A stretch of DNA of 64,000 bases from an uncultured Clostridia bacterium (lineage in GTDB: Bacteria; Bacillota; Clostridia; Oscillospirales; Acutalibacteraceae). Below are positions 8,011-16,409 of the stretch, one piece after another; the first letter of the stretch is position 1; every line of letters begins with the position of its first letter. The translations under genes were made by a program, and so were the position numbers. Below the pieces are notes generated by a model. The model was not told the origin of the DNA. It worked only from the letters and a program-made list of their open reading frames with translations, and ran no database searches. The DNA lies in assembly GCA_947585745.1 (NCBI GenBank), contig CANPXF010000011.1, forward strand, positions 1 to 64,000. The letters run 5' to 3'.

Positions 8011-9366
8011 TTATTTAAGTATATCCTTTAAATCAAACAAACCCTTATGCTTTGTGACAACTATAACAGTGTCGCCGAGCTCAATCGTATCTTTACCGCT
8101 CGGGATAATGATTTTACCCTTGCGGTTTATGCAGGCAATCTGCAAATCCGATTTCAGGTTCAGCATTGAAAGCGGTACTCCGATTGCCATATTATCCTCT
8201 CTCGCCTTAAATTCAAGAGCCTCCGCCTGGTCTTTGCAAATAGAATAAAGCGTTTCAATATTGCTTCCGAACGAATTTTGCATCGCGCGAACGTAACGGA
8301 TAATATATTTTCCTGTAAGGTGTTTTGGATGAATTACCGAGTCAAGCGGTAAACTGTCGATTATTTTAAAGCTTATATCGTCAATTTCCGTGATTATTTT
8401 CGCGTCGGGATTAACATCTTTCGCAAAAAGCGAAACGATAATATTTTCCTCATCGGTATCCATAAGCGCCACAATTGCGTCAGCGTGCTCAATACCCTCC
8501 GAGATAAGGAGGTCTTGGTTCATACCGTTTCCGTGAATAATGACAGCGTCGTCAAGATTTTCACTAAGCTGTTCGCACCGCTGTATGTTACTCTCGATAA
8601 TTTTAACCTTAATTCCCGTTTCAACAAGTGATTTTGCAAGATAATAGGCGATTTTACTTCCGCCGAGGATTAAAACGTGGTGGCTCTTTCCGTTAATTAC
8701 CCCGAGGTCCTTCAACAGCTTCGCCGCCGCCTTGCTCTCGGATATAATTGAAATTACATCGCCCGATTTTATTTCAAAATCGCCGTTTGGAATAAATCCC
8801 TCGTTACCGCGCTCAACCGTGCAAATCCGCAGTCCGCTCTTGAAAAGTCCCGCGCAGTCTACGACCTTTTTATTCGCCAAAACGGATTTATCGCTTATTT
8901 TTACTTTAATCAAATCTACAACGCCCTTGGCAAAGGAATCAATCTCGACCGCTCCCGGGAATTTTATCAGACGGCTGAGTTCGCGCGCGCAGGTCTGCTC
9001 GGGATTAATCGCGAGCGAAAGCATAAGCTCGTCCTTAAGCTTCGGAACATCGTTAGTATATTCGGGATTACGCACACGCGCAATCGTTCTCGGCGCTCCC
9101 GCGTTTTTCGCTATAAGGCACGCGTAAAGATTAAGTTCATCGGAAGCCGTAACCGCAATCATAAGGTCGCAGTCCTTAACACCTGCGTCGATAAGGGTTG
9201 CAAAGGTTGCGCCGTTTCCGACAACTCCCATAACATTTTGAGTACCCGCTACCGACTGCAAGGCGTCGGTATCGGTGTCAATTACCGTAATGCTGTGGCC
9301 TTCTCTGTTAAGCTGGTCGGCGATTGTTCTGCCGACGCGTCCGCATCCGACAATAATAATTTTCAT
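8011..9366 (-). CDS. trkA: TrkA: NAD-binding gating subunit of K+ uptake
   Basis: A 451-residue cytosolic protein with two RCK_N/RCK_C modules. The first Rossmann motif is intact (IVGCGRVGRTIADQLN, with acidic ITVIDTD at the end of strand 2). The second reads ILGGSKIAYYLA, a looser nucleotide motif. It binds NAD(H) or adenine nucleotides and gates TrkH, encoded next. GAGGTAAACCT precedes the ATG, and a good promoter is present at 9397-9425. Confidence 0.95.
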   Translation of the reverse strand: MKIIIVGCGRVGRTIADQLNREGHSITVIDTDTDALQSVAGTQNVMGVVGNGATFATLIDAGVKDCDLMIAVTASDELNLYACLIAKNAGAPRTIARVRNPEYTNDVPKLKDELMLSLAINPEQTCARELSRLIKFPGAVEIDSFAKGVVDLIKVKISDKSVLANKKVVDCAGLFKSGLRICTVERGNEGFIPNGDFEIKSGDVISIISESKAAAKLLKDLGVINGKSHHVLILGGSKIAYYLAKSLVETGIKVKIIESNIQRCEQLSENLDDAVIIHGNGMNQDLLISEGIEHADAIVALMDTDEENIIVSLFAKDVNPDAKIITEIDDISFKIIDSLPLDSVIHPKHLTGKYIIRYVRAMQNSFGSNIETLYSICKDQAEALEFKAREDNMAIGVPLSMLNLKSDLQIACINRKGKIIIPSGKDTIELGDTVIVVTKHKGLFDLKDILK

Positions 9367-9396
9367 AGGTTTACCTCTTAAATTATAATTAAGGAT

Positions 9397-9425
9397 ATTA
9401 TATTATATTAAAGTTTTAAAATCAA
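9397..9425 (-). promoter_or_regulatory. Predicted sigma-A promoter of trkA-trkH
   Basis: On the reverse strand TTGATT (9420-9425) and TATAAT (9397-9402) are separated by 17 bases, about 30 bases upstream of trkA. Confidence 0.65.
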
Positions 9426-9535
9426 TAGTTTTTTCAATATATAAAAAAGTATATGTGGTTCAAGTTCACAAAGCGCTTTTTCAGTACTGTTTTTTAATAA
9501 AACATAATATATTTTATCAATTTTCAATATTTCAG

Positions 9536-9868
9536 TTACTGTTCGGGTACAACCGCAAAAAACACGAGTTCATCAAAATCACTGTTATTTATAAGACTGT
9601 GGCTGTGTCCTTTCGGGCAGTAGTGGCACTGACCCGCATTTAAAAGCTCAACTGTATCATCGTAAATACAACGCGCCTCTCCGCTTAATATGTAAATTAT
9701 TTCGGAATTTGTTTCGTGCTTATGAAGTCCGATTGACGCTCCGACCTCCAATTTGCCGCGCATAATCCTGTTTTTTCCGTCAAAAAGCATACGGGCTTTT
9801 GTTTTCTTTCTTCCGCCCTTAAACTCATTTATTACATTTAACTCAATTTCATTAAAATCAATCTTCAT
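9536..9868 (-). CDS. Small cupin-domain protein
   Basis: A single-domain cupin of 110 residues. Motif 1 is GLHKHETNSEIIYILSGE (two His and a Glu for metal binding) and motif 2 is CHYCPKGHSHSLIN. Such proteins bind small molecules or act as isomerases or sensors; the ligand cannot be predicted. The start is the ATG giving MKIDFNEIE, with AAGGTGAG six bases upstream. It stands alone between trkA and a divergent LRR gene. Confidence 0.8.
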   Translation of the reverse strand: MKIDFNEIELNVINEFKGGRKKTKARMLFDGKNRIMRGKLEVGASIGLHKHETNSEIIYILSGEARCIYDDTVELLNAGQCHYCPKGHSHSLINNSDFDELVFFAVVPEQ

Positions 9869-10154
9869 ATAACTCACCTTAAAGTTTATTTTACTACATC
9901 TTTTGTCAAAACTCAATATTAAAACAGAAAGGGAAGTTTAAAACGAATAAATATTTTTGCGTTTTTCACAAATTATTATTTTCTATTACATTGATAATGG
10001 AATTTTTTAATATATAATGACAGAATAATTGTAATTACAATACATTATTTTATAAAATTTTAAGTTTTTTTAATTATTTGAAACTTTTTTCTGATTTTCC
10101 GACACTATTATATAAAAGGATATAATTAACTTTATTTTAAAAGGAAGAAAAACA

Positions 10155-11477
10155 ATGAAAAAAATAATCAGTTTAATATTATCTCTGACAATAGGTATTT
10201 TTACAACATTTTCTGTTGCGGCAGGCGCTAAGACGAGCGGAAAATATAAGTACAATATTTTAAAGAACAATACCGCGGCTATAACAGAATACACGGGTAA
10301 TGAGGAAAATTTAACCATTCCCGAAACGCTCGGAGGCTATACGGTTACTAAGCTTGATTCCTCCGCTTTTGAGGATAAAAGCAAATTAAAAACGATTACG
10401 CTGAACGACAGCCTTGTTGAAATCGGCTATTCCTGTTTTATGGATTGCGAAAAGCTTTCAAAGATAAATTTTAACCGCAAGCTGAAAAAAATAGGAGAGA
10501 ACGCCTTTGAATTTACCAATATAAAATCAGTAGATTTACCGAACAGTTTAACATACTTAAACGGTTTCAATTTCACAAAACTCAAAGAGATTACTATTCC
10601 CTCTTCTGTAAAAACAATTGGAGATTGGGCGTTTTATGAATGTCCTTTGACTAAGGTTGAGCTCAAAAAGGGGCTGGAAAGTATCGGGTCGGAGGCTTTC
10701 TGCTATTGTGAGAATTTAAAGGAGATTAAATTTCCGTCAACTCTTAAAAAAGTCGGCAGTGACGCTTTTTCCCAGACAGGGATTACCGAGATAACAATTC
10801 CCGAGAAATTAACAAATATCAACATCAAGGAAACGGATTTCGGAATATTTTCCGAAAAGCTCAAAAAAATAACGGTTTCTAAGAAAAATAAAAAATACAG
10901 CTCCAAAAGCGGTATTTTATACAACAAAAAGAAAACACAGCTTCTTTATTACCCGCCAAAACGAGGAAAGAAAACCTTTAAAACGCCGAAAAGCATTAAA
11001 ACAATCTGTCGGGGCGCTTTTAACAGCGCAAAAATAAAGAAAGTTATTGTTACAGGTAATGTAAAAAAAGTTGAAAAAGAAGCCTTCGCTCATTCTAAAA
11101 CGCCGACAGTTATTTTTAAAAAGGGTGTAAAAACTATAGAGAGCTACGCTTTTTATTTCAGCGAGGTTAACAAGGTAACATTGCCTAAAGGCTTGAAAAA
11201 AATCGCAAATCAAACGTTCGGCGCCAGTTGTTTAAGAAAAGTTAATATTCCTAAGAGCGTTAAGAAGATAGGCGCCGAAGCGTTTTTCGGTACTGACTTA
11301 AAAACGATAACAGTTCCGTCAACCGTAAAGAAGATAGGCAAACACGCTATCGGCATTCTATACGGTGAGTGCGGTTCATACGGCGGAGTTAATAAAAATA
11401 CGATAATAAGATGTAAATATAACTCTGCCGCTTATAAATACGCTAAGAAATATAAGGTTAAATATAGGCTGATGTAA
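10155..11477 (+). CDS. Secreted BspA-type leucine-rich repeat protein
   Basis: A 440-residue protein with a signal peptide (MKKIISLILSLTIGIFTTFSVAAGA) followed by LRR_5/BspA-type repeats of about 23 residues (KKIGENAFEFTNIKSVDLP, KTIGDWAFYECPLTKVELK and so on). It ends with the usual family tail NSAAYKYAKKYKVKYRLM. These proteins are secreted or surface-bound adhesion or recognition proteins. No sortase motif or Big domain is present, so how it is held is unclear. Start has AAGGAAG eight bases upstream. Confidence 0.88.
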   Translation: MKKIISLILSLTIGIFTTFSVAAGAKTSGKYKYNILKNNTAAITEYTGNEENLTIPETLGGYTVTKLDSSAFEDKSKLKTITLNDSLVEIGYSCFMDCEKLSKINFNRKLKKIGENAFEFTNIKSVDLPNSLTYLNGFNFTKLKEITIPSSVKTIGDWAFYECPLTKVELKKGLESIGSEAFCYCENLKEIKFPSTLKKVGSDAFSQTGITEITIPEKLTNINIKETDFGIFSEKLKKITVSKKNKKYSSKSGILYNKKKTQLLYYPPKRGKKTFKTPKSIKTICRGAFNSAKIKKVIVTGNVKKVEKEAFAHSKTPTVIFKKGVKTIESYAFYFSEVNKVTLPKGLKKIANQTFGASCLRKVNIPKSVKKIGAEAFFGTDLKTITVPSTVKKIGKHAIGILYGECGSYGGVNKNTIIRCKYNSAAYKYAKKYKVKYRLM

Positions 11478-11504
11478 AAGTTGAATTTAAGACTAACGCT
11501 GTAA

Positions 11505-11549
11505 AAATACGCTAAGGAAAACGGATTTAAGTTTATCGCGCTGGATTAA
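11505..11549 (+). pseudogene. Relic of a BspA-family C-terminus
   Basis: In frame, these bases read KYAKENGFKFIALD then a stop, the standard end of BspA-type LRR proteins and very close to AEKYAKENEFKFI in the protein at 28059. It follows the intact gene's stop by 28 bases and has no start. A second family member was probably deleted here, leaving its tail. Confidence 0.6.
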
Positions 11550-11595
11550 AGGCAATTAAATGAAAATAAAAGTAATGGTATGGTAAGGAGGTTTT

Positions 11596-12945
11596 ATGAA
11601 AAAGTGTTTTTGTTTATTTATATGCATAATAATTTCAATTCTTTTTTTGCAAGGGTGCAAAGCTGAAAACGGAAAAAACAACGGTGAAAGTTTAGAAAAA
11701 AAGTCCGTAAATGCTGTTGCGAAAACTAAAGGCGAAAATAATGTTTCTCAAAATTCAACATTCAAAAAATATATAAAAATGAGAAACAAATATAAAATGA
11801 ATATTTATGTAGACGGAAATATGGGCGAAGCTTATCGCCCCGATTCAAACGGCAACCTTGTATTATATGACAACTCTCCTTATTTCAACGTACTTGATGA
11901 AATGTATGTAAAATATTATGACGCAAACAGAACGTATAATGATGATGAAGCTAAGCTTGAAAACAAATATGAGAAATTATTATCTGAGTATGAAAAAAAT
12001 CTAAGTATAACACCGAAACACTCAGATTTTAATATAACTAATTATAAAGACGGAGTTTGTATAAATTCATATAAAGGCTCTGATGAACACGTTGTAATAC
12101 CGTCTGAAATTAACGGAAAGAAAGTAATAAAAATCGGGGCAAGCCTATCTCAAGGTGAATATGATATTAACTATGAATTGCCGTTTGAAAACCATAAAAT
12201 AAAATCAATAACTATTCCCTCAACAGTTAAAGAAATTGTTTTGAACGCATTTGACGGTTGTGGAGTCAACAGCGATGAAAACTGTCTTGAAAATATTTAT
12301 GTTGACACCAAAAACCCATATTATTCATCTGTAGACGGGATATTGTATAACAAGGACAAAACCTGCCTTCTGCAAATTCCATACAACTACAAAAAGAAAA
12401 CGGTAGAGGTTGAAAAGGGGACAAAAGCGGTTTACTGTTCGGGCGGTAAAAACATAGATACGTTAATTATACCCTCAAGCGTCATAAGCTTTGGTGAAGA
12501 ATTTGACAAATACGGAAACAAGAAGGTAACGAATTACAGAGATTATACTTGGGGCGCTCCGTATGCGGTATATTACAGAGCGGAAGTCTGTAATTTTAAG
12601 GTGTCGCAAAAGAATAAGTATTATTCAAGCGAGAACGGAGTTCTGTATAATAAGGATAAGACCGCTCTTTTGCTTTATCCTGAATTAAATGAAAGAAAAA
12701 GCTTTGTTGTACCCGACAGCGTAAGCGTTATAGATGAGGCGGTAGATTTCGGCGCAACTAATTTGAAGTCAATTACAATCGGCAGAAACGTTAAAAAAAT
12801 ATACGCTACCTGCGAGAGCCTGTTTGAAGATAAACTAACAGTAAAAGGGTATAAAAATACGGTTGCCGAAAATTTTGTAGAAAAACAACGACAGAAATAT
12901 GCTTTTGATAATAATGCGCATTTTAAATTTGTAGAGTTAAGTTAG
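11596..12945 (+). CDS. Lipoprotein with BspA/LRR_5-type repeats
   Basis: A 449-residue protein with a lipoprotein signal peptide ending in LFLQGCKAEN (lipidated Cys at about residue 21) and a low-complexity lysine/asparagine linker. From about residue 150 on it is BspA-like (VIPSEINGKKVIKIG, ITIPSTVKEIVLNAFDGC, VPDSVSVIDEAV). Two VDGILYNKDKT-type strands, as in the 10155 protein, mark a shared subfamily. It would be anchored to the outer membrane face. TAAGGAGG lies six bases before the ATG. Its role is unknown; surface recognition is the usual guess. Confidence 0.85.
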   Translation: MKKCFCLFICIIISILFLQGCKAENGKNNGESLEKKSVNAVAKTKGENNVSQNSTFKKYIKMRNKYKMNIYVDGNMGEAYRPDSNGNLVLYDNSPYFNVLDEMYVKYYDANRTYNDDEAKLENKYEKLLSEYEKNLSITPKHSDFNITNYKDGVCINSYKGSDEHVVIPSEINGKKVIKIGASLSQGEYDINYELPFENHKIKSITIPSTVKEIVLNAFDGCGVNSDENCLENIYVDTKNPYYSSVDGILYNKDKTCLLQIPYNYKKKTVEVEKGTKAVYCSGGKNIDTLIIPSSVISFGEEFDKYGNKKVTNYRDYTWGAPYAVYYRAEVCNFKVSQKNKYYSSENGVLYNKDKTALLLYPELNERKSFVVPDSVSVIDEAVDFGATNLKSITIGRNVKKIYATCESLFEDKLTVKGYKNTVAENFVEKQRQKYAFDNNAHFKFVELS

Positions 12946-13034
12946 TTGACAGTAAAGTATGATGAGGAAATTTGGTAAAAATTGATTACAAATATAAATT
13001 TGTTGGGAAATTAATAAAAAAATCAAAGCTTTCG

Positions 13035-13165
13035 ACAGATTTTATCCTGCGCAGGGAGCATCAGCTCCTCAGGATTTCAGCGGGAGATTGTACTCCCGAT
13101 GAAATTCTGAATGTGCCCCGCCGTGTAAGAACGAGGGACATCTGCCCTTAGGTTATAATTAATAA
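13035..13165. other. Run of three stem-loops, possible structured RNA
   Basis: No reading frame is convincing here, but three adjacent hairpins are. They are ATCCTG...CAGGAT enclosing GGAGC/GCTCC; TTTCA..GGGAG/CTCCC..TGAAA; and ATGT-CCC-CG/CG-GGG-ACAT. The block lies between the LRR lipoprotein and the tandem repeats. The strand is not clear. It could be a small RNA or a 3' UTR structure. Confidence 0.4.
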
Positions 13166-13218
13166 GTAAGAAGTAAAATACAAGAATAATCACACGTTTT
13201 ATTTTTAAAACAGCCTAC

Positions 13219-13322
13219 AGCAGAGCCTGTCCTCCCTTTCCAAAGTGAAATAGAGGAAGAACGGTTTTGGGGGATATGAACAGTAATATAGGAACTTCAA
13301 TGCTTGACGAGGATATATAAAA
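13219..13322 (+). repeat. 104-bp repeat, copy A
   Basis: First of two tandem copies. Shared landmarks are AGCAGARCC, CCTCCCTWTCCAAAGTGAAA, TAGAGGAAGAACGG, GGGGGATATGA and TTGACGAGGATATATAAAA. The CCTC..GAGG arms can form a hairpin. A single-base length difference from copy B makes a conserved protein unlikely. Confidence 0.75.
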
Positions 13323-13426
13323 ACACAGAACCTTACCTCCCTATCCAAAGTGAAATAGAGGAAGAACGGTTTGGGGGATATGAGCGGTAATATAGGGACT
13401 GCAATACTTGACGAGGATATATAAAA
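13323..13426 (+). repeat. 104-bp repeat, copy B
   Basis: Directly abuts copy A and is closely similar over its whole length. It ends in GACGAGGATATATAAAA immediately before a strong hairpin (13428-13449). Confidence 0.75.
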
Positions 13427-13427
13427 A

Positions 13428-13449
13428 GCCCGTGGCAAAAGCCACGGGC
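13428..13449 (-). terminator. Terminator of the small transcript
   Basis: Nine-base-pair GC-rich stem GCCCGTGGC/GCCACGGGC with an AAAA loop. On the reverse strand it is followed by TTTTTATATA, so it best terminates transcripts coming from the right. Confidence 0.8.
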
Positions 13450-13674
13450 AAAATTATTTAGAACATTGGTCTATCCTCATATTAAATTAAAATGATGTAT
13501 AAACTAATTAAAACTAATTAAATACTATAAACAAATCATGGGACTATCCCCTATCTATAAAAATTCTTAATTCAAATCTATAATTAAATATTACATCGGA
13601 CCAGTCTCCGTTAAACTAATTAAAATTTTTATAAACTTATGATTTAATTTTCAGCTTTGCCGTTTCCGGCTTAA

Positions 13675-13737
13675 TCAGTTAGGCGGTAAGCTCCGCTTGA
13701 GGTCTTTGATAGAAATTCTGTATGGTCTTTGTAACAT
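13675..13737 (-). CDS. 20-residue cationic small protein or leader peptide
   Basis: The frame reads MLQRPYRISIK-DLKRSLPPN and stops. AGGAGG lies eight bases before the ATG and a perfect TTGACA-17-TATAAT promoter lies upstream, so initiation signals are as good as for ribosomal protein genes. Net charge is about +4; there is no hydrophobic segment, so it does not look like a type I toxin. No codon run suggests amino-acid attenuation. I know of no relative. Expression is likely, function unknown. Confidence 0.55.
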   Translation of the reverse strand: MLQRPYRISIKDLKRSLPPN

Positions 13738-13769
13738 CTTTAAAACCTCCTCTTTTGTTTGTTGTACAT

Positions 13770-13798
13770 ATTATATAATAGTTTTTCTCATTTGTCAA
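13770..13798 (-). promoter_or_regulatory. Consensus sigma-A promoter of the small transcript
   Basis: On the reverse strand TTGACA (13793-13798) and TATAAT (13770-13775) are separated by exactly 17 bases. It is one of the strongest promoter matches in the window. Confidence 0.8.
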
Positions 13799-13843
13799 CA
13801 CTTTTATTGAAAATTTTTTTAATTTTTTTTAAATTAAAGGATT

Positions 13844-13874
13844 TGCCCCTATACGGTTCAACCGCATAGGGGCA
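13844..13874 (-). terminator. Strong hairpin, probable terminator of the sigma-factor operon
   Basis: Stem TGCCCCTAT..CGGTT/AACCG..ATAGGGGCA with one mismatch and a three-base loop. The reverse strand continues into an A/T-rich stretch with only a weak U tract. It lies downstream of the gene relic and the secreted protein gene. Confidence 0.5.
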
Positions 13875-13911
13875 CACATTGGGGAAAATATAGAAATGAT
13901 ATTGGAAACAG

Positions 13912-14004
13912 CTATTTTATCTTAACTTTTAAGCTAAGTTTTTTACCGTTAACGGTAATTTTAATTATTGTATTACCCTTGAGAGGAAAATTGGTATAAT
14001 TTTT
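13912..14004 (-). pseudogene. Relic of a Big-domain protein C-terminus
   Basis: On the reverse strand, an open stretch without a start reads NFPLKGNTIIKITVNGKK then LSLKVKIK and a stop. This resembles the last 30 residues of the neighbouring secreted protein (KTFVKVKVNGVVFKIKVKIT). An in-frame stop precedes it. It looks like the tail of a second, mostly deleted paralogue. Confidence 0.55.
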
Positions 14005-14072
14005 TTAAGTGTTTCATCATATTTACACACATCCTTTTAGAGCTCTGTTTTAATCTCAATAAATTGTGACGT

Positions 14073-15188
14073 TTAAGTTATTTTTACCTTTATTTTGAAA
14101 ACAACTCCGTTAACCTTGACTTTAACAAACGTTTTGCCACGCCTAAGTCCGCGGATTTTAAAGGTGTTCGACTTCCTTTTACCGAGAATTTTTGCTTTTT
14201 TAGAATCCTTGTATGTATTTTTCACCGAACTCGCCCGTCCCGTAATTTTTATAATCGCGGTTCTTCCACGGCGCACCTTAACACTCGTTCTTGAAAGCTT
14301 CGGGCTTGAAACGACCCTGACGGTACAGTAAAGCTTTTTCTTTGCAACCTTTGCGTAAATTTTTACAATGCCTTTTTTGAGTGAGGTTACAACTCCCTTT
14401 TTGCTTACCTTTGCAATCCTTTTATTGCCCGAAGAAAATTTAACGCTTTTTCCGTTTTTATTCTTAACATAAAGTCTTACAGTCTTTCCGCATTTTAAGG
14501 TTGCGCTTTTTAAATTAAGCTTAGGCTTTGATTTACTGTTTGACGACGTACCTGCGGGCGGCTTAGTGGTCGCGGGCGGTTTTTTATCAGTTCCTGACGT
14601 GGGTTTGGGCGCTGTGGGCGCTACAGTCGTACAATTATTGTTATCCGACGCTTTAGGGTCTGTTGGCTCTGTTCCAACGTGTACGGATTCAGTCGTAATC
14701 CCCGGCGGAACATCAGGCTTTGACTGAGGCTCGGTAGAAACAGTTTCCAACGAGCTTTCGGTAGGTTCGGTTTGAGCGTTGTTCTCGTCTTTTATACAGA
14801 CAATATTCCACGTTGTAAACGGTTCAACTCCGTTTTCCTTAGCAGAACATATAAGACGTACGATAACGTTCATATCTTCATCGCCGACAGTTTTTCCGTA
14901 AGCAATATCGAGAGAGTTGCTTTCTCCTTTATTATTAACAACGAAAAGCGAGGAAACAGGCTCTTTAGAGTAAAAGCAAAAGTCTCCTATTATACTGCAT
15001 TGTTCTGTATCGGAAGTTAAGTTAATGTTTTTATAGGCGAGTGTATACTCCTCATTTATTTCTCCAAAAGAATAATCATACTCCGCTAAAAAATCGGTTT
15101 CTTTTTCCTCAACAGCCGATACGGCGGAAACGTTAAAGCAGGAAACAAAAAGCATAAAAGCAATAACAAAAGCCGTTAGTTTTTTCAT
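14073..15188 (-). CDS. Secreted protein with Thr/Pro linker and Big-like C-terminal domains
   Basis: A 371-residue protein with a signal peptide (MKKLTAFVIAFMLFVSCFNVSAVSA) and an N-terminal region of unknown fold (about 30-140). A Thr/Pro/Ser/Glu-rich linker (about 145-225) follows, then two lysine-rich Big_2-like Ig folds (KRIAKVSKKGVVTSLKKGIVKIYAKV; then a second ending in KIKVKIT). Linker and Big domains are typical of wall-associated proteins in this group. It overlaps the stop of the DUF4367 gene by four bases, so it belongs to the sigma-factor operon and may be its output or sensor. No catalytic motif is seen. Confidence 0.75.
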   Translation of the reverse strand: MKKLTAFVIAFMLFVSCFNVSAVSAVEEKETDFLAEYDYSFGEINEEYTLAYKNINLTSDTEQCSIIGDFCFYSKEPVSSLFVVNNKGESNSLDIAYGKTVGDEDMNVIVRLICSAKENGVEPFTTWNIVCIKDENNAQTEPTESSLETVSTEPQSKPDVPPGITTESVHVGTEPTDPKASDNNNCTTVAPTAPKPTSGTDKKPPATTKPPAGTSSNSKSKPKLNLKSATLKCGKTVRLYVKNKNGKSVKFSSGNKRIAKVSKKGVVTSLKKGIVKIYAKVAKKKLYCTVRVVSSPKLSRTSVKVRRGRTAIIKITGRASSVKNTYKDSKKAKILGKRKSNTFKIRGLRRGKTFVKVKVNGVVFKIKVKIT

Positions 15189-15877
15189 TGTGACGCCTCC
15201 TTATCCTTTACGGAGTCCGCGATTTTGAACATCTCGCCTTTCTCTAAAAAACCGACAAGCTCAAAAACGTATCCGTCCTTTTCCCAAATAAGCATAGTCA
15301 TATCATCGTCAGTACGTATTATATAATCCCTGCCGTTAAAGCTTTCTGATTTCGGCGCTGAAAATTCGCTGTCCGACGCCGAGGAATAATCCTCCTTTGT
15401 GAATTGCTCAAAATCAAGATAATCCTCTTTATATATATAGATTTCGCCCGCGTTATTTTCATCAGATGTTTTTTCGCTAAGCTTATAGCCATTCGGTACA
15501 TATGAGAGCGAATAGACTTTCTCAATCTTTTTAGGATAAGACGACGCGTCTTTTGAATTATATTCAATCATCTCAACACTGTTTTTACTGCCGTTTTGAT
15601 GTACAAAGAAATTCAAAATAGTTTCTCTGACAGCCGTTACGCTCATAGCGGACATCAACAAAACAAAGGCGGCGACAAGCACGGCAACGGTTTTCCCTGT
15701 TTTTGTACAGGTAGTTCGGTAATAAAGATTTGTCTGAGATTTTATCAGCCTTTCCATTTTTTTCTCAAAGTTTTTTGAAGGTGTAAAGCTTTCGTTAAGA
15801 TTGTAGCCTGAAAGCCGTTTATCCTCATAAATTTCGAGCGCTTTAATTAACATTTCATTATCAATAATTCTATCCAT
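15185..15877 (-). CDS. Single-pass DUF4367 protein, likely anti-sigma factor
   Basis: About 230 residues: an N-terminal cytoplasmic part (about 1-65), one transmembrane segment (VAVLVAAFVLLMSAMSVTAV) and an extracellular DUF4367 domain (YVPNGYKLSEKT, FNGRDYIIRTDDDMTMLIWEKDGYVFELVG). DUF4367 proteins commonly follow ECF sigma factors and are taken as their membrane anti-sigma partners. The start is the ATG giving MDRIIDNEM, because GGGAGGAG lies six bases upstream; it overlaps the sigma gene by eight bases. Partnership is inferred from the overlap. Confidence 0.75.
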   Translation of the reverse strand: MDRIIDNEMLIKALEIYEDKRLSGYNLNESFTPSKNFEKKMERLIKSQTNLYYRTTCTKTGKTVAVLVAAFVLLMSAMSVTAVRETILNFFVHQNGSKNSVEMIEYNSKDASSYPKKIEKVYSLSYVPNGYKLSEKTSDENNAGEIYIYKEDYLDFEQFTKEDYSSASDSEFSAPKSESFNGRDYIIRTDDDMTMLIWEKDGYVFELVGFLEKGEMFKIADSVKDKEASQ

Positions 15878-16409
15878 AAAATTCTCCTCCCACAAGCTTT
15901 TTGAGCTTTTCCCGTGAGCGTTGCAGGCGCTTTCGCGCCGAGGTTTGGGAAATATTCAAAACAGACGCGATTTCCTTATCGTTAAGTCCGTGCAGGTATT
16001 TAAGCGTAATTACCTCGCGGTAAGTATCGGGAAGTTGAGCAATTTTCTGAGCGATAAACTCAGCGGTAAGCTTTTTCTCGGTATCAATCTCAACGTTTGT
16101 ATCCTCAGAAATATTTTCATTAAGCTCAATAATATTCTGCCTTCTGTTCTTTACATACATAGTTTTCGCGACATTTTCAAGCACAATCATAACAAAACCT
16201 TTAGTACGATTGCTGTCTGTTTCGTCAAGCTTTTCAAGATTTTTAAGTATGCGGATAAAAGCATTATGTACGGCGTCCTCCGAAAGCTCCCTGTCGCGAA
16301 GAATTTCATAGGCACGGCCCAGCATAAGGCTTTTATAGCGGATATAAATTTCTTCAAATTTTCCCTTATCCTTTTCGTTTTCAACCAACGAAAGATATAA
16401 CGCTATCAT
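15870..16409 (-). CDS. ECF-type RNA polymerase sigma factor
   Basis: A 179-residue protein with sigma-70 region 2 (YEILRDRELSEDAVHNAFIRILKNL) and region 4 helix-turn-helix (LPDTYREVITLKYLHGLNDKEIASVLNIS then QTSARKRLQRSREKL). No region 1 or 3, as in ECF factors. It directs polymerase to a small regulon, probably including this operon. GGAG lies five bases before the ATG. It leads a three-gene overlapping operon with a DUF4367 anti-sigma candidate and a secreted Big-domain protein. Confidence 0.9.
   Translation of the reverse strand: MIALYLSLVENEKDKGKFEEIYIRYKSLMLGRAYEILRDRELSEDAVHNAFIRILKNLEKLDETDSNRTKGFVMIVLENVAKTMYVKNRRQNIIELNENISEDTNVEIDTEKKLTAEFIAQKIAQLPDTYREVITLKYLHGLNDKEIASVLNISQTSARKRLQRSREKLKKLVGGEFYG

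Larger units (their letters stand above)
13428..13765 (-). ncRNA. Predicted ~340-nt small transcript with a 20-codon ORF and repeated hairpins
   Basis: A consensus promoter (13770-13798) and a strong terminator (13428-13449) define a short reverse-strand transcript. It carries a 20-codon ORF near the 5' end, then a GCCG-GAAA-CGGC tetraloop hairpin (13659-13670). Three similar short motifs follow at 13593-13612, 13536-13554 and 13463-13480, on the RNA strand CGGAGACTGGTCCGATG, GGGGATAGTCCCATG and GAGGATAGACCAATG. The first two form clear small hairpins. AT-rich linkers without ORFs separate them. A coding small RNA is the best reading, by inference. Confidence 0.55.

Noticed and set aside
13205..13438. 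77-codon reverse-strand ORF spanning repeats A and B
   Set aside because: It is a by-product of the tandem repeats. The two halves are not in equivalent frames because of a one-base length difference, and there is no RBS.
13463..13612. CRISPR-like array suggested by three similar short motifs
   Set aside because: Motifs are imperfect, spacing is uneven (73 and 57 bases) and there are no cas genes. Hairpins in one transcript fit better.
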